This document shows positions 16,184 to 23,843 of a stretch of DNA of 35,747 nt, in pieces. Positions within the stretch are counted from its first letter, which is position 1. Each line of letters starts with the position of its first letter. Below the pieces are notes generated by a model. That model did not search any database. It was given only the letters and a program-made list of their open reading frames with translations, and was not told the DNA's origin. A program made the translations under genes and the position numbers. Origin of the DNA: Glycomyces salinus (GTDB lineage: Bacteria; Actinomycetota; Actinomycetes; Mycobacteriales; Micromonosporaceae); NCBI RefSeq assembly GCF_016428645.1, contig NZ_JAELXW010000107.1, positions 1 through 35,747 on the forward strand, read 5' to 3'.

Positions 16184-17221
16184 ATGACTTCCACGACCGT
16201 CCCGACGGCGATGCGGGCCTCAGTGCTGCTGGGCGCGCACCGGATCGAGGTGCAGGAGCGCCCCGTGCCGCGACCGGCCCCCGACGAGGTGCTGGTGCGG
16301 ATCGGCGCCGTGGGCGTGTGCGGCTCCGACGTCCACTTCTACGAGGACGGACGCCTCGGCGACTGGGAACTGGACGGGCCCCTCGTCCTCGGGCACGAGT
16401 CCGGCGGCGAGATCGTCGCCGTCGGCCGCGACGTGGACGCCTCTCGCGTGGGGGAGCGGGTGTCGATCGAGCCCCAGCACCCCTCGGCGACCTCGGCCGA
16501 GGCCCTGCGCGGGGAGTACAACCTCGACCCGGGCATGCGCTTCTACGCGATCCCCGGAACCGATGGGGCCTTCCAGGAGTATGCGACCATCCAGTCTCAC
16601 TTCGCGCACCGCGTGCCCGACGAGGTCAGTGACGACGCCGCCGGGCTGATGGAGCCGCTGTCGGTGGCGATCGCGACTGCCCGCAAGGCGGGCTTCACCG
16701 CCGGCAGCCGCGTGTTCATCGCCGGATCCGGGCCCATCGGCGTGGTGACCGCCCAGGTGGCCCGCGCCTACGGCGCCTTCGAAGTCATCGTCTCCGACGT
16801 CAGCGCCCGGCGGCGCGAGCGGGCCCTGGAGTTCGGCGCGACGAGCGCGGTCGACCCGCTGAGCGAGAAGGTCGAGGACCTCGACCTGGGAGCGGACGCC
16901 TTCGTCGACGCCTCCGGTGCCCCGGCCGCGGTCGTCAGCGGCTTCCACACCGTGCGTCCCGGCGGGGTCGCGGTGCTGGTGGGCATGGGTGGGGCCGAGG
17001 TCCCGCTCCCGATCCCGCTGGTGCAGGGCCGGGAGCTCACGGTGACCGGGATCTTCCGCTACAACAACACCTGGCCGACCGCGATCGGCCTCGTCGCCTC
17101 CGGTGCGGTCGACCTGGACGCCATGGTCACCGGCCGCTTCGGTTTGGACGAAGTGGAGGATGCCTTCGCCTCCACGCGCGATGAGGCGACCCTGAAGTCG
17201 GTGGTCGACCCCCGCTTCTGA
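16184..17221 (+). CDS. Sorbitol/xylitol-dehydrogenase-like MDR enzyme lacking the structural-zinc cysteines
   Basis: A 345-residue medium-chain dehydrogenase of the polyol-dehydrogenase branch; ATG 16184 follows GAGGAG. The catalytic zinc residues are kept: Cys46 (GVCGSDVHFYEDG), His71-Glu72 (LGHESGGEI) and Glu in LMEPLSVAI. The Rossmann segment is IAGSGPIGVVTAQVA, and the family end motif GIFRYNNTWPTAI is present. The lobe that normally binds structural zinc with Cx2Cx2Cx7C reads PSATSAEALRGEYNLD: all four cysteines (positions 101, 104, 107, 115) are Ser, Ser, Ala and Asp, although the spacing and the GEYNL core are kept. Some animal sorbitol dehydrogenases also lack this zinc. It is the last gene of the operon and probably oxidises a second tetritol isomer. 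Confidence 0.88.
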   Translation: MTSTTVPTAMRASVLLGAHRIEVQERPVPRPAPDEVLVRIGAVGVCGSDVHFYEDGRLGDWELDGPLVLGHESGGEIVAVGRDVDASRVGERVSIEPQHPSATSAEALRGEYNLDPGMRFYAIPGTDGAFQEYATIQSHFAHRVPDEVSDDAAGLMEPLSVAIATARKAGFTAGSRVFIAGSGPIGVVTAQVARAYGAFEVIVSDVSARRRERALEFGATSAVDPLSEKVEDLDLGADAFVDASGAPAAVVSGFHTVRPGGVAVLVGMGGAEVPLPIPLVQGRELTVTGIFRYNNTWPTAIGLVASGAVDLDAMVTGRFGLDEVEDAFASTRDEATLKSVVDPRF

Positions 17222-17262
17222 CGCGGACGCGGAACGCGGCAGTGTGGTACGGTCAATGCCAC

Positions 17263-17280
17263 AAACCGACTGGACGGTAT
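17263..17280. promoter_or_regulatory. Candidate TetR operator 1 (upstream of SDR-tetR)
   Basis: AAACCG-ACTGGA-CGGTAT matches the ATACCG-N6-CGGTAT palindrome with one mismatch in the left arm. It lies 24 bases before the GTG start of the SDR gene that precedes tetR, so it would provide autoregulation. Confidence 0.6.
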
Positions 17281-17303
17281 GAACCGGGTGGGGAGTTCCG
17301 CGC

Positions 17304-18044
17304 GTGGAGAGATTCGAAGGCAGGGCCGCCCTGATCACCGGGGCGAGCAGGGGCATCGGCCTGGCCGTGGCCCGGCGCCTGGTGGCCGAGGGCGCCTCGG
17401 TGGTCATCACCGGGCGCGACGAGGAGGCCCTGGAAGAGGCCGTGGACGACCTCGGCCGGGACCGCGCCGCGGGCGTCCCCGGGCACGCCGACGACCCGGC
17501 GCACCGGGCCGAGGCGATCGCGCACGCGGTCGAGCGCTTCGGCGGGCTCGACCACCTGGTCAACAACGCCGGCATCAACCCGGCCTGGGGACCGCTCACC
17601 GAACTCGACTCCGGCGTGGCCCGCAAGATCTTCGAGGTCAACGTGCTGGCCGCTCTGGAGTGGACCCGCGAGTCGCTCGCGGCCGGAGAGCTGAAGTCGG
17701 TGCTCAACATGTCGTCGGTCGCGGGCATGAGCGCGAGCGACAACATCGGGTTCTACGGCGTCTCGAAAGCCGGGCTCATCAACCTGACCGCCCAGCTCGC
17801 CGAGGAGCTCGCGCCCGCCGTGCGCGTCAACGCGCTCGCACCCGCCGTGGTCAAGACCAAGCTGTCCCGGGCTCTGTACGAGGGCCGCGAAGAGCAGGTC
17901 GCACGGGCCTATCCGCTCGGCCGCCTCGGCGCCCCCGACGACGTGGCCGGGCCCGCCGCGTTCCTGCTGTCCGACGACGCCGCCTGGGTCACCGGCCAGG
18001 TCCTGCCGGTCGACGGCGGCGCGAGCATCAGGCCGGTGGGGTGA
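17304..18044 (+). CDS. Short-chain dehydrogenase/reductase (SDR) in operon with tetR
   Basis: A 246-residue classical SDR. It has the NAD(P)-binding TGASRGIG near the N-terminus, NNAGI in the middle, catalytic Ser in NMSSVAGM, the YxxxK pair in YGVSKAGL, and the common SDR ending VTGQVLPVDGGAS. The start is GTG 17304 (MERFEGRAALITGAS). It is the first gene after candidate operator 1, with tetR three bases after its stop. In the regulon it could interconvert a keto and hydroxy group on the acid or its CoA ester, by analogy with LvaD of the levulinate pathway. The substrate cannot be read from the sequence. Confidence 0.88.
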   Translation: MERFEGRAALITGASRGIGLAVARRLVAEGASVVITGRDEEALEEAVDDLGRDRAAGVPGHADDPAHRAEAIAHAVERFGGLDHLVNNAGINPAWGPLTELDSGVARKIFEVNVLAALEWTRESLAAGELKSVLNMSSVAGMSASDNIGFYGVSKAGLINLTAQLAEELAPAVRVNALAPAVVKTKLSRALYEGREEQVARAYPLGRLGAPDDVAGPAAFLLSDDAAWVTGQVLPVDGGASIRPVG

Positions 18045-18047
18045 AAG

Positions 18048-18641
18048 ATGGGGACCATGAGAACCACCAGCGTCGCCGACGAAGTGCTCCGCGCCGCCCT
18101 CGAGCTGTTCGCCGCCCAGGGCTACGCCAACACCAGCGTCCAGCAGATCGTGGAGGCCGCCGGCGTCACCAAGGGCGCCATGTACCACTACTTCTCGTCC
18201 AAGGACGACCTGCTGTTCGCGATCTACGAGCGGATGCTCTCGCTCCAGAAGCGACGCCTCGACGAGATCACCGCGAAGGGCGGATCCGCCGAAGCGGTGG
18301 TGCGGGCCGTCTGCGAGGACGTGGTCGTCACCTCCATCGACTTCCTGCGCGAGGGCACGATCTTCTTCCGCAGCCAGCATATGCTGACGACCGAGCGGCA
18401 GAAGGAGGTCAAGCGCCGCCGCCGCGAATACCACGACGCGTTCGCCGAGCTCGTCACCCGCGGCCAGGCCGAGGGGTCCTTCCGCGACGACATCCCCGTC
18501 TCGGTCCTCATCGCGAACTTCTTCTCCGACGTGCACTACCTGCCGCACTGGTACTCCGCGGAGGGACCCGAGGACAAGACCGAGGTGGCCGAGCAGCTCA
18601 CCGCCCTGTTCCTGCGAGGCATCAGGAGATCCGATGACTGA
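18048..18641 (+). CDS. TetR-family transcriptional repressor, probable regulator of the organic-acid regulon
   Basis: A 197-residue TetR-type protein. The helix-turn-helix lies at about residues 10-58: ALELFAAQGYANTSVQQIVE, then AAGVTKGAMYHYFSSKDDLL. The C-terminal ligand domain contains a VVRAVCEDVVVTSIDFLREG helix and resembles acyl-CoA-responsive TetR proteins of lipid catabolism only in general layout. The start may be ATG 18048 or ATG 18057 (MRTTSVADEV); spacing of the G-rich sequence does not decide. Its gene lies between two catabolic genes and overlaps the next by 8 bases. Four near-identical palindromes in the promoter regions at 17263, 20412, 29461 and 34405 make it the obvious local regulator, probably released by a CoA thioester of the pathway. 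Confidence 0.9.
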   Translation: MGTMRTTSVADEVLRAALELFAAQGYANTSVQQIVEAAGVTKGAMYHYFSSKDDLLFAIYERMLSLQKRRLDEITAKGGSAEAVVRAVCEDVVVTSIDFLREGTIFFRSQHMLTTERQKEVKRRRREYHDAFAELVTRGQAEGSFRDDIPVSVLIANFFSDVHYLPHWYSAEGPEDKTEVAEQLTALFLRGIRRSDD

Positions 18642-19614
18642 GACCATGCGCGCCTGGCGCGTCACCGGCCACGGCGAGCCCGAAGCGGTCATGGCGCTCG
18701 ACAAAGTAGGCGTACCGCGGCCGGGCCCCGGCGAGGTCCTCGTCCGGGTCCGGGCCGTGGCCGTGAACTTCCCCGACGTGCTGCTCGCCCGCGGCCAGTA
18801 CCAAGAGCGCCCCGAGCTTCCGTTCACCCCCGGCATCGAACTGTGCGGCGACGTCGCCGCCCTCGGCGAGGGCGTCGAGGGCATCGAGGTCGGGCAGCGC
18901 GTGGTCGGCTCCAAGATCGGGGTCATGGCCGAGTGGGCGGCCGTCCCGGCCGACGCGGTCCGACCGGCTCCGGCCTCGCTCGACGACGCCTCGGCCGCCG
19001 CGCTCACCATCGCCTACCAGACCGCCTGGTTCGGCCTCCACCGCCGCGCCGGACTCCGCTCCGGCGAGACCCTGCTCGTGCAGGCGGCGGCCGGCGGCGT
19101 CGGCACCGCGGCCTGCCAGCTCGGTGCCGCCGCCGGGGCCGAAGTGGTCGGCATCGTCGGCGGCCCCGCCAAGGCCGAGGTCGCCGAGGCGGCCGGGGCG
19201 GCGCGGGTCCACCTGCGCGGCGGCGACTGGGTCGGCGCGGTCAAGCGGGACGGCGGCGCCGACGTCGTCTTCGACCCGGTCGGCGGCGAGGCGTTCGAAG
19301 GCTCGGTGCGCTGCCTGGGCTTCGAGGGCCGCATCGTCGTGGTCGGCTTCGCGAGCGGCGCGATGCCGCGCGTCCGCGCCGACCACGCTCTGGTCAAGAA
19401 CTACAGCGTGCTGGGCCTGCACTGGGCCCTGTACCAGCGGCGCCGCCCCGACCTGGTCGACCGCGCCCACGATGAGCTGACGCGCCTGGCCGACTCCGGC
19501 GCCGTCCGCCCGGTGGTCGGGGAGATCGTGTCCTTCGAGGACGCCTCCGCGGCGGTCCAGCGGCTCGCGGGCGGGGACACGACCGGGCGGCTCGTCGTGC
19601 GGGTATCGGAGTGA
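18634..19614 (+). CDS. NADPH:quinone oxidoreductase-like MDR protein
   Basis: A 326-residue zinc-free medium-chain reductase/dehydrogenase of the quinone-oxidoreductase/enoyl-reductase branch. Visible are the N-terminal barrel with VRVRAVAVNFPDVLLARGQY and PELPFTPGIELCGDV, the NADPH-binding LLVQAAAGGVGTAACQLG, and VVFDPVGGEAFEGSVRCLGF. No zinc-ligand Cys/His set is present. Proteins of this class reduce alkenes or quinones, or act as acryloyl/enoyl-CoA reductases. ATG 18634 overlaps tetR by 8 bases, so it is co-transcribed with SDR and tetR. Its contribution to the pathway is not evident from sequence. Confidence 0.87.
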   Translation: MTETMRAWRVTGHGEPEAVMALDKVGVPRPGPGEVLVRVRAVAVNFPDVLLARGQYQERPELPFTPGIELCGDVAALGEGVEGIEVGQRVVGSKIGVMAEWAAVPADAVRPAPASLDDASAAALTIAYQTAWFGLHRRAGLRSGETLLVQAAAGGVGTAACQLGAAAGAEVVGIVGGPAKAEVAEAAGAARVHLRGGDWVGAVKRDGGADVVFDPVGGEAFEGSVRCLGFEGRIVVVGFASGAMPRVRADHALVKNYSVLGLHWALYQRRRPDLVDRAHDELTRLADSGAVRPVVGEIVSFEDASAAVQRLAGGDTTGRLVVRVSE

Positions 19615-19624
19615 GGCGGTCGGG

Positions 19625-20359
19625 ATGACGGGCCTGAGCGGGCGAGTCGCGATCGTCACCGGCGGATCGCGGGGCATCGGCGCGTCCCTCGCGCGGGCCC
19701 TGCACGCCTCCGGCGCGACCGTGATTATCGCGGACGTCCTGGTCGAGCCGGGGGAGGCGCTCGCGGCCGAGCTGGGCGAGCGGGCCCGGTTCACCGAGCT
19801 CGACGTGACCGACGAGGACTCCTGGGCGCGCACCGTCGCGGACGCCGTCGAGGCGTTCGGCGCGGTGGACGCGATGGTGAACAACGCCGGGATCGCGAAC
19901 GCGGCGCCGCTGGAGCACTTCTCGCTGGAGAAGTGGAACGCCGTCATCGGCGTGAACCTGACCGGCACGTTCCTCGGCTGCCGGGCGGTCGCGCCGTTCA
20001 TGAAGGCCGCCGGACGCGGGTCCATAGTGAACATATCCTCGGTGGAGGGACTTCGCGGCAGCGTGCGCCTGCACGGGTACACCGCCTCCAAGTTCGCCGT
20101 CCGCGGGCTCACCAAGTCGATCGCGGTCGAGTTGGGCCCGTTCGGCGTCCGCGCGAACTCGATCCACCCCGGCATCATCGGCACCGACATGACCACCCGT
20201 ATCGACCCCGAGTCGCTGGTCGTCCCGCTGGGCCGCCCCGGAGTCCCCGGCGACCTCGCCGGGGCGGCGGTGTTCCTGGCCGGCGACGAATCGGCCTACA
20301 TCACCGGCGCCGAGCTGGTGGTCGACGGCGGCATGACCGCGGGCATCCCGCACCGCTGA
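19625..20359 (+). CDS. Short-chain dehydrogenase/reductase, hydroxysteroid/3-hydroxyacyl dehydrogenase type
   Basis: A 244-residue classical SDR: TGGSRGIG cofactor loop, NNAGIANA, catalytic NISSVEGLRG and YTASKFAV, and the ending ITGAELVVDGGM. The pattern resembles the 3-alpha(or 20-beta)-hydroxysteroid dehydrogenase and 3-hydroxybutyrate dehydrogenase groups. An Asp after the second strand (IIADVL) suggests NAD(H) preference. It follows the MDR gene by 10 bases and closes the first transcription unit of the regulon. A 4-oxo/4-hydroxyacyl-CoA or alcohol substrate is possible by context only. Confidence 0.88.
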   Translation: MTGLSGRVAIVTGGSRGIGASLARALHASGATVIIADVLVEPGEALAAELGERARFTELDVTDEDSWARTVADAVEAFGAVDAMVNNAGIANAAPLEHFSLEKWNAVIGVNLTGTFLGCRAVAPFMKAAGRGSIVNISSVEGLRGSVRLHGYTASKFAVRGLTKSIAVELGPFGVRANSIHPGIIGTDMTTRIDPESLVVPLGRPGVPGDLAGAAVFLAGDESAYITGAELVVDGGMTAGIPHR

Positions 20360-20411
20360 CCCGGGGAGCCGAGCCTTGTCCATATCGAAACGGAACAGCT
20401 CTCGCCGCAAC

Positions 20412-20429
20412 ATACCGTCCGGTCGGTAT
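20412..20429. promoter_or_regulatory. Candidate TetR operator 2 overlapping the liv-type promoter
   Basis: ATACCG-TCCGGT-CGGTAT: both 6-bp arms are perfect reverse complements and the inner CCGG is symmetric too. A possible -10 TAGGCT lies at 20436-20441, placing the operator over the -35 region. The transporter start codon is at 20478. This is the best-formed copy of the four. Confidence 0.7.
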
Positions 20430-20477
20430 TTCCGGTAGGCTGGACCCACTCCGACACGAAGAGGTGCGAGTACCACG

Positions 20478-21194
20478 ATGCAGACGACCCCTCCACCCCG
20501 TCTCGAGGTCTCCGGACTCGAGGTCCGATTCGGCGGCCTGACCGCCCTCGACGACGTGTCCCTCACCGTCGGCGACGGCCAGACCGTCGCCCTCATCGGC
20601 CCCAACGGCGCCGGGAAGACCACCCTGTTCAACGCCGTCTGCGGCCTGGTCCGTCCCCGCCGCGGCACCGTCGGCGTCGCCGGACGCCCCGCCCCGTCCT
20701 CGCCCACCGGGCTCCTCGCCGCCGGCGTCGCCCGGACCCTCCAGGGTCTCGGCCTGTTCGAGCAGCTGAGCGTCCTGGAGAACGTCCTGGTCCCCCTCTC
20801 CAGCCTCCGCCGCGACGCCGAGCGGGCCCGCGCCGTCCTGGCCGACCTCGACCTCGCCTCCGTCGCCGACCGGCCCGTCGGAACCCTGCCCTATCCCGAA
20901 CGCAAGCGGGTCGCCCTCGCCCGCGCCCTGGTGACCGACCCCGGACTGCTGCTGCTCGACGAGCCCGCCGGGGGCCTCGGGTCCGCCGACATCGACGCGC
21001 TCGCGGCCACCGTCCGCGCCCTGGCAGAGGACGGCCGCGCCGTCGCCCTCGTCGAACACCACGTCGACTTCGTCATGGCCGTCGCCGACCGCATCGTCGT
21101 CCTCGACTTCGGCAAGGTCATCGCCGCCGGAACCCCCGACGAGGTCCGCGGCGACCCCGCCGTCGAGGCCGCCTACCTAGGGGGTGCCTCGTGA
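20478..21194 (+). CDS. Branched-chain-type ABC importer ATPase (LivG type)
   Basis: A 238-residue ABC ATPase of the hydrophobic amino acid/carboxylate uptake (HAAT) family. Walker A is GPNGAGKTT in the LivG context (LIGPNGAGKTTLFNAVCGLV), Walker B is LLLLDEPAGGL and the H-loop is in VALVEHHVDFVM. The signature is degenerate (TLPYPERKRVALARAL), as is common in LivG. The downstream permeases and binding protein complete the importer. HAAT systems in catabolic loci carry aromatic or aliphatic carboxylic acids as well as amino acids, which suits this regulon. It is first gene after operator 2 and overlaps the next by 4 bases. Confidence 0.92.
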   Translation: MQTTPPPRLEVSGLEVRFGGLTALDDVSLTVGDGQTVALIGPNGAGKTTLFNAVCGLVRPRRGTVGVAGRPAPSSPTGLLAAGVARTLQGLGLFEQLSVLENVLVPLSSLRRDAERARAVLADLDLASVADRPVGTLPYPERKRVALARALVTDPGLLLLDEPAGGLGSADIDALAATVRALAEDGRAVALVEHHVDFVMAVADRIVVLDFGKVIAAGTPDEVRGDPAVEAAYLGGAS

Positions 21195-21907
21195 GCACCT
21201 TGACCGTCGAGCGCCTCACCGTCGGCTACGGCGACGGCGCCCCCGTCCTCGACGGGCTGGACCTCGAGATCGCCGACGGCGGCATCGTCGCCCTCCTCGG
21301 CGCCAACGGCGCGGGCAAGACCACGCTCCTGCGGGCCCTCACCGGCCTGGTCCCCGCCCGGTCCGGCCGGGTCCTGCTCGGCGGTGCCGACCTCACCGGA
21401 CTGCCCACCGAGGACCGGGTGCGGCGCGGACTCGCGCTCGTGCCCGAGGGCCGCGGCGTCGTCGCCGAACTGACCGTCGACGAGAACCTCCTCCTCGGCG
21501 GCCTGTGGCGGCACCGCGCCGCCGCCAGGCGCGCCGCGGTCGAGGAGATGTACGACCTCTTCGAACCCCTCGCCCGCCGGCGCGGCGCCCACGGGCACAG
21601 CCTCTCCGGCGGCGAACGCCAGATGCTCGCGCTGGCCCGCGCCCTCGTCGCCCGCCCCGACGTGCTCCTGCTCGACGAACCGTCCCTCGGCCTCGCCCCG
21701 CTCGTGGTCGCCCAGCTCCTCGGCGTCCTGCGCGAGACCGCCCGCCGCACCGGCCTGACCGTGCTCCTCGCCGAGCAGAACGTGACCGGCGCGCTGTCGG
21801 TCGCCGACCGCGGCGTGGTGCTCTCCCTCGGCGAGGCCGTGGCCGACCGCCCGGCCGCCGAACTCGCCGCCGAACCCGCCCTCCGCCATGCCTACCTGGG
21901 GTTCTGA
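21191..21907 (+). CDS. Branched-chain-type ABC importer ATPase (LivF type)
   Basis: A 238-residue second ABC ATPase, GTG start 21191 overlapping the LivG-type stop. It has Walker A GANGAGKTT, the full signature LSGGERQMLALARAL, Walker B VLLLDEPSLGL and the LivF-typical RRGLALVPEGRGVVAELTVD, with H-loop region VLLAEQNVTGAL. It would pair with the LivG-type subunit as a heterodimer. The stop overlaps the permease start (TGATG). Confidence 0.93.
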   Translation: MSTLTVERLTVGYGDGAPVLDGLDLEIADGGIVALLGANGAGKTTLLRALTGLVPARSGRVLLGGADLTGLPTEDRVRRGLALVPEGRGVVAELTVDENLLLGGLWRHRAAARRAAVEEMYDLFEPLARRRGAHGHSLSGGERQMLALARALVARPDVLLLDEPSLGLAPLVVAQLLGVLRETARRTGLTVLLAEQNVTGALSVADRGVVLSLGEAVADRPAAELAAEPALRHAYLGF

Positions 21908-22785
21908 TGGACCGACTCGTATTCCTGCTCTCATCGGGACTGGCCCGCGGGGCCGTCCTGGCCCTGTTCGCGCTCTCCCTGGTGATCGTCTGGAGGGCCG
22001 CCCGCGTCGTCAACTTCGCGCAGGCCGCCATGGCGATCGCCGCCGTCTACGTCGCCTTCGCCATCACCGCCGCCTCCGGCTCCTACTGGCTCGGGCTGAT
22101 CGGCGGCCTCGCCACCGGAGCACTCCTCGGCGCGGCCGTCGAAGCCGGTCTCATGCGGCGAGTGCCGCACACCACCCCGCTGCCCGGCATGATCGTCGCC
22201 ATCGGACTGGTCATGATCCTCCAGTCCGGACTGTCGATCGCCTTCGGCCCGCAGCACCGGACGATGCGGCCCCCGTTCTCCGAGCGGCCCTTCGATCTCG
22301 GCGGCGTGCCCGTGCTCTCCCCGTACGAGCTGTTCGTGCTCGTCGTCGCCGCGCTCGTCATGGGCGGACTCGCCCTCCTGTTCAACCGCACCTCCCTCGG
22401 ACTCCAGCTCCGCGCCTCGGCGTTCGCCCCCGAGACCTCCCGACTCCTGGGCGTGCGGGTGCCCCGCATGGTCACCGTCGGCTGGATGCTCTCGGTCGCC
22501 ACCGCCGCCCTCGCCGCGCTCCTGCTGGTCCCGACCGAGCTCGGCCTCAACCCCTTCGCGGCCGACCTGCTGTTCGTCAACGCCTTCGCCGTCGCCGTGA
22601 TCGGCGGCCTCGACTCCCCGGCCGGGGCGCTGGCCGCAGGGATCGGCGTCGGGATCCTGTCCAGCCTCGTCACCGGATACGTCTCGGCCTCGGCCGCGCC
22701 GCTGGCCGTGCTCGCCGTGCTCACCGCCGTGCTCCTGCTGCGGCCCGGCGGCCTCGTCGCCGCCGGGAAGGCGAGGTCGGCATGA
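21907..22785 (+). CDS. Branched-chain-type ABC importer permease (LivH type)
   Basis: A 292-residue polytopic membrane protein with about eight hydrophobic helices. The LivH hallmark region VVNFAQAAMAIAAVYVAF follows the first helix, and the ATPase-contact loop (LGLQLRASAFAPETSRLLGV) is present, followed by the late IGGLDSPAGALAAGIGVGIL segment. It overlaps its neighbours by 1 and 4 bases. Confidence 0.92.
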   Translation: MDRLVFLLSSGLARGAVLALFALSLVIVWRAARVVNFAQAAMAIAAVYVAFAITAASGSYWLGLIGGLATGALLGAAVEAGLMRRVPHTTPLPGMIVAIGLVMILQSGLSIAFGPQHRTMRPPFSERPFDLGGVPVLSPYELFVLVVAALVMGGLALLFNRTSLGLQLRASAFAPETSRLLGVRVPRMVTVGWMLSVATAALAALLLVPTELGLNPFAADLLFVNAFAVAVIGGLDSPAGALAAGIGVGILSSLVTGYVSASAAPLAVLAVLTAVLLLRPGGLVAAGKARSA

Positions 22786-23837
22786 GGACCGTCCTGCGCG
22801 CCGCGCTCCTGGCCGCCCTCGCGATCGGCGCGACCTTCGCCCTCGACCCGTTCCGCAACTTCCAGCTCGCCACGGCCGCCGGCGTCTTCGCCGCCGTCGC
22901 CGGACTGACCGTCCTGGTCGGACTCACCGGCCAGCTCTCGCTCGGCCACGCCGTGCTCATGGCCGCCGGAGGCTACGGCTACGCGGCCGCCTCCACGGCC
23001 GCGGCCGAGGCCGCACCCGAGTCCGCGGCCCTCGTCCTGACGGCCGGACTCGCCGGGGCCGCAGCGGTCTCGGGAGCGCTCGGCCTGCTGCTCGGCCTGG
23101 CCGCCGCCAGACTCCGCGGCCCCTACCTCGCGGGCCTGACCCTCGCCCTGGTCATCGCGCTCCCGTCGGCGGCGAACGTGCTGCCGCTCGGCGGCGCCCA
23201 GGGCCTGCCCGCCCCGTTCCTGCCCGTCCCCGACGCCCTGTCCCGGCTCATCGCCGTCGAGCAGTGGCATGCCTGGCTCGCCATCGGCGTCGCCGCCGTC
23301 GCGGTCACCCCGCTCGCCGTGCTCCGATCCGGTCGGGCGGGCCTGCGCATGCGGGCCGTCCTCGGCGACGAGACCGCCGCCCGACTGTCCGGAGTCGACC
23401 CCGCCAGGACCAAGACCGGCGCCTTCGTCGCCAGTGCCGTCCCCGCCGGGCTCGGCGGCGCGATCCTGGCGATCACCACCCAGCAGGTCGCGCCCGGCGG
23501 CTACGGCCTGGCGTTCTCGCTGCTGCTCGTGGTCGCCGCCGTCGTCGGCGGGCTCGGCAGCCTCGGCGGCGCCGCCCTCGGCTCGGTCCTCGTCGTCGCC
23601 CTGCCCTGGCTGGTCGACACCCTCGTCGACGCCGTCCCCTCCGACCTCGGACAGCGCCTCGACGGCAACTTCGCCGTCCTGCTGTTCGGCGCGGTCATCA
23701 TCGCGGTGACCGTCGCCCGGCCCGGCGGCCTCGCCGCCCTGGGACCCCGCCTGCGAATCCGGAGCCGCGGGCGCGCGGCCGCACCGGTCTCCCCGACCCC
23801 CGACAACGCAACCCCTTCCGCGAACACAGAGAGGTGA
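22782..23837 (+). CDS. Branched-chain-type ABC importer permease (LivM type)
   Basis: A 351-residue polytopic permease, ATG 22782. LivM features are FAAVAGLTVLVGLTGQLSLG with the GHAVLMAAGGYGYA loop, the coupling stretch GLRMRAVLGDETAARLSGVD, and the GGLGSLGGAALGSVL segment near the end. The C-terminal tail (RIRSRGRAAAPVSPTPDNAT) is hydrophilic. Six bases separate it from the binding-protein gene. Confidence 0.92.
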   Translation: MRTVLRAALLAALAIGATFALDPFRNFQLATAAGVFAAVAGLTVLVGLTGQLSLGHAVLMAAGGYGYAAASTAAAEAAPESAALVLTAGLAGAAAVSGALGLLLGLAAARLRGPYLAGLTLALVIALPSAANVLPLGGAQGLPAPFLPVPDALSRLIAVEQWHAWLAIGVAAVAVTPLAVLRSGRAGLRMRAVLGDETAARLSGVDPARTKTGAFVASAVPAGLGGAILAITTQQVAPGGYGLAFSLLLVVAAVVGGLGSLGGAALGSVLVVALPWLVDTLVDAVPSDLGQRLDGNFAVLLFGAVIIAVTVARPGGLAALGPRLRIRSRGRAAAPVSPTPDNATPSANTER

Positions 23838-23843
23838 TTCGTC

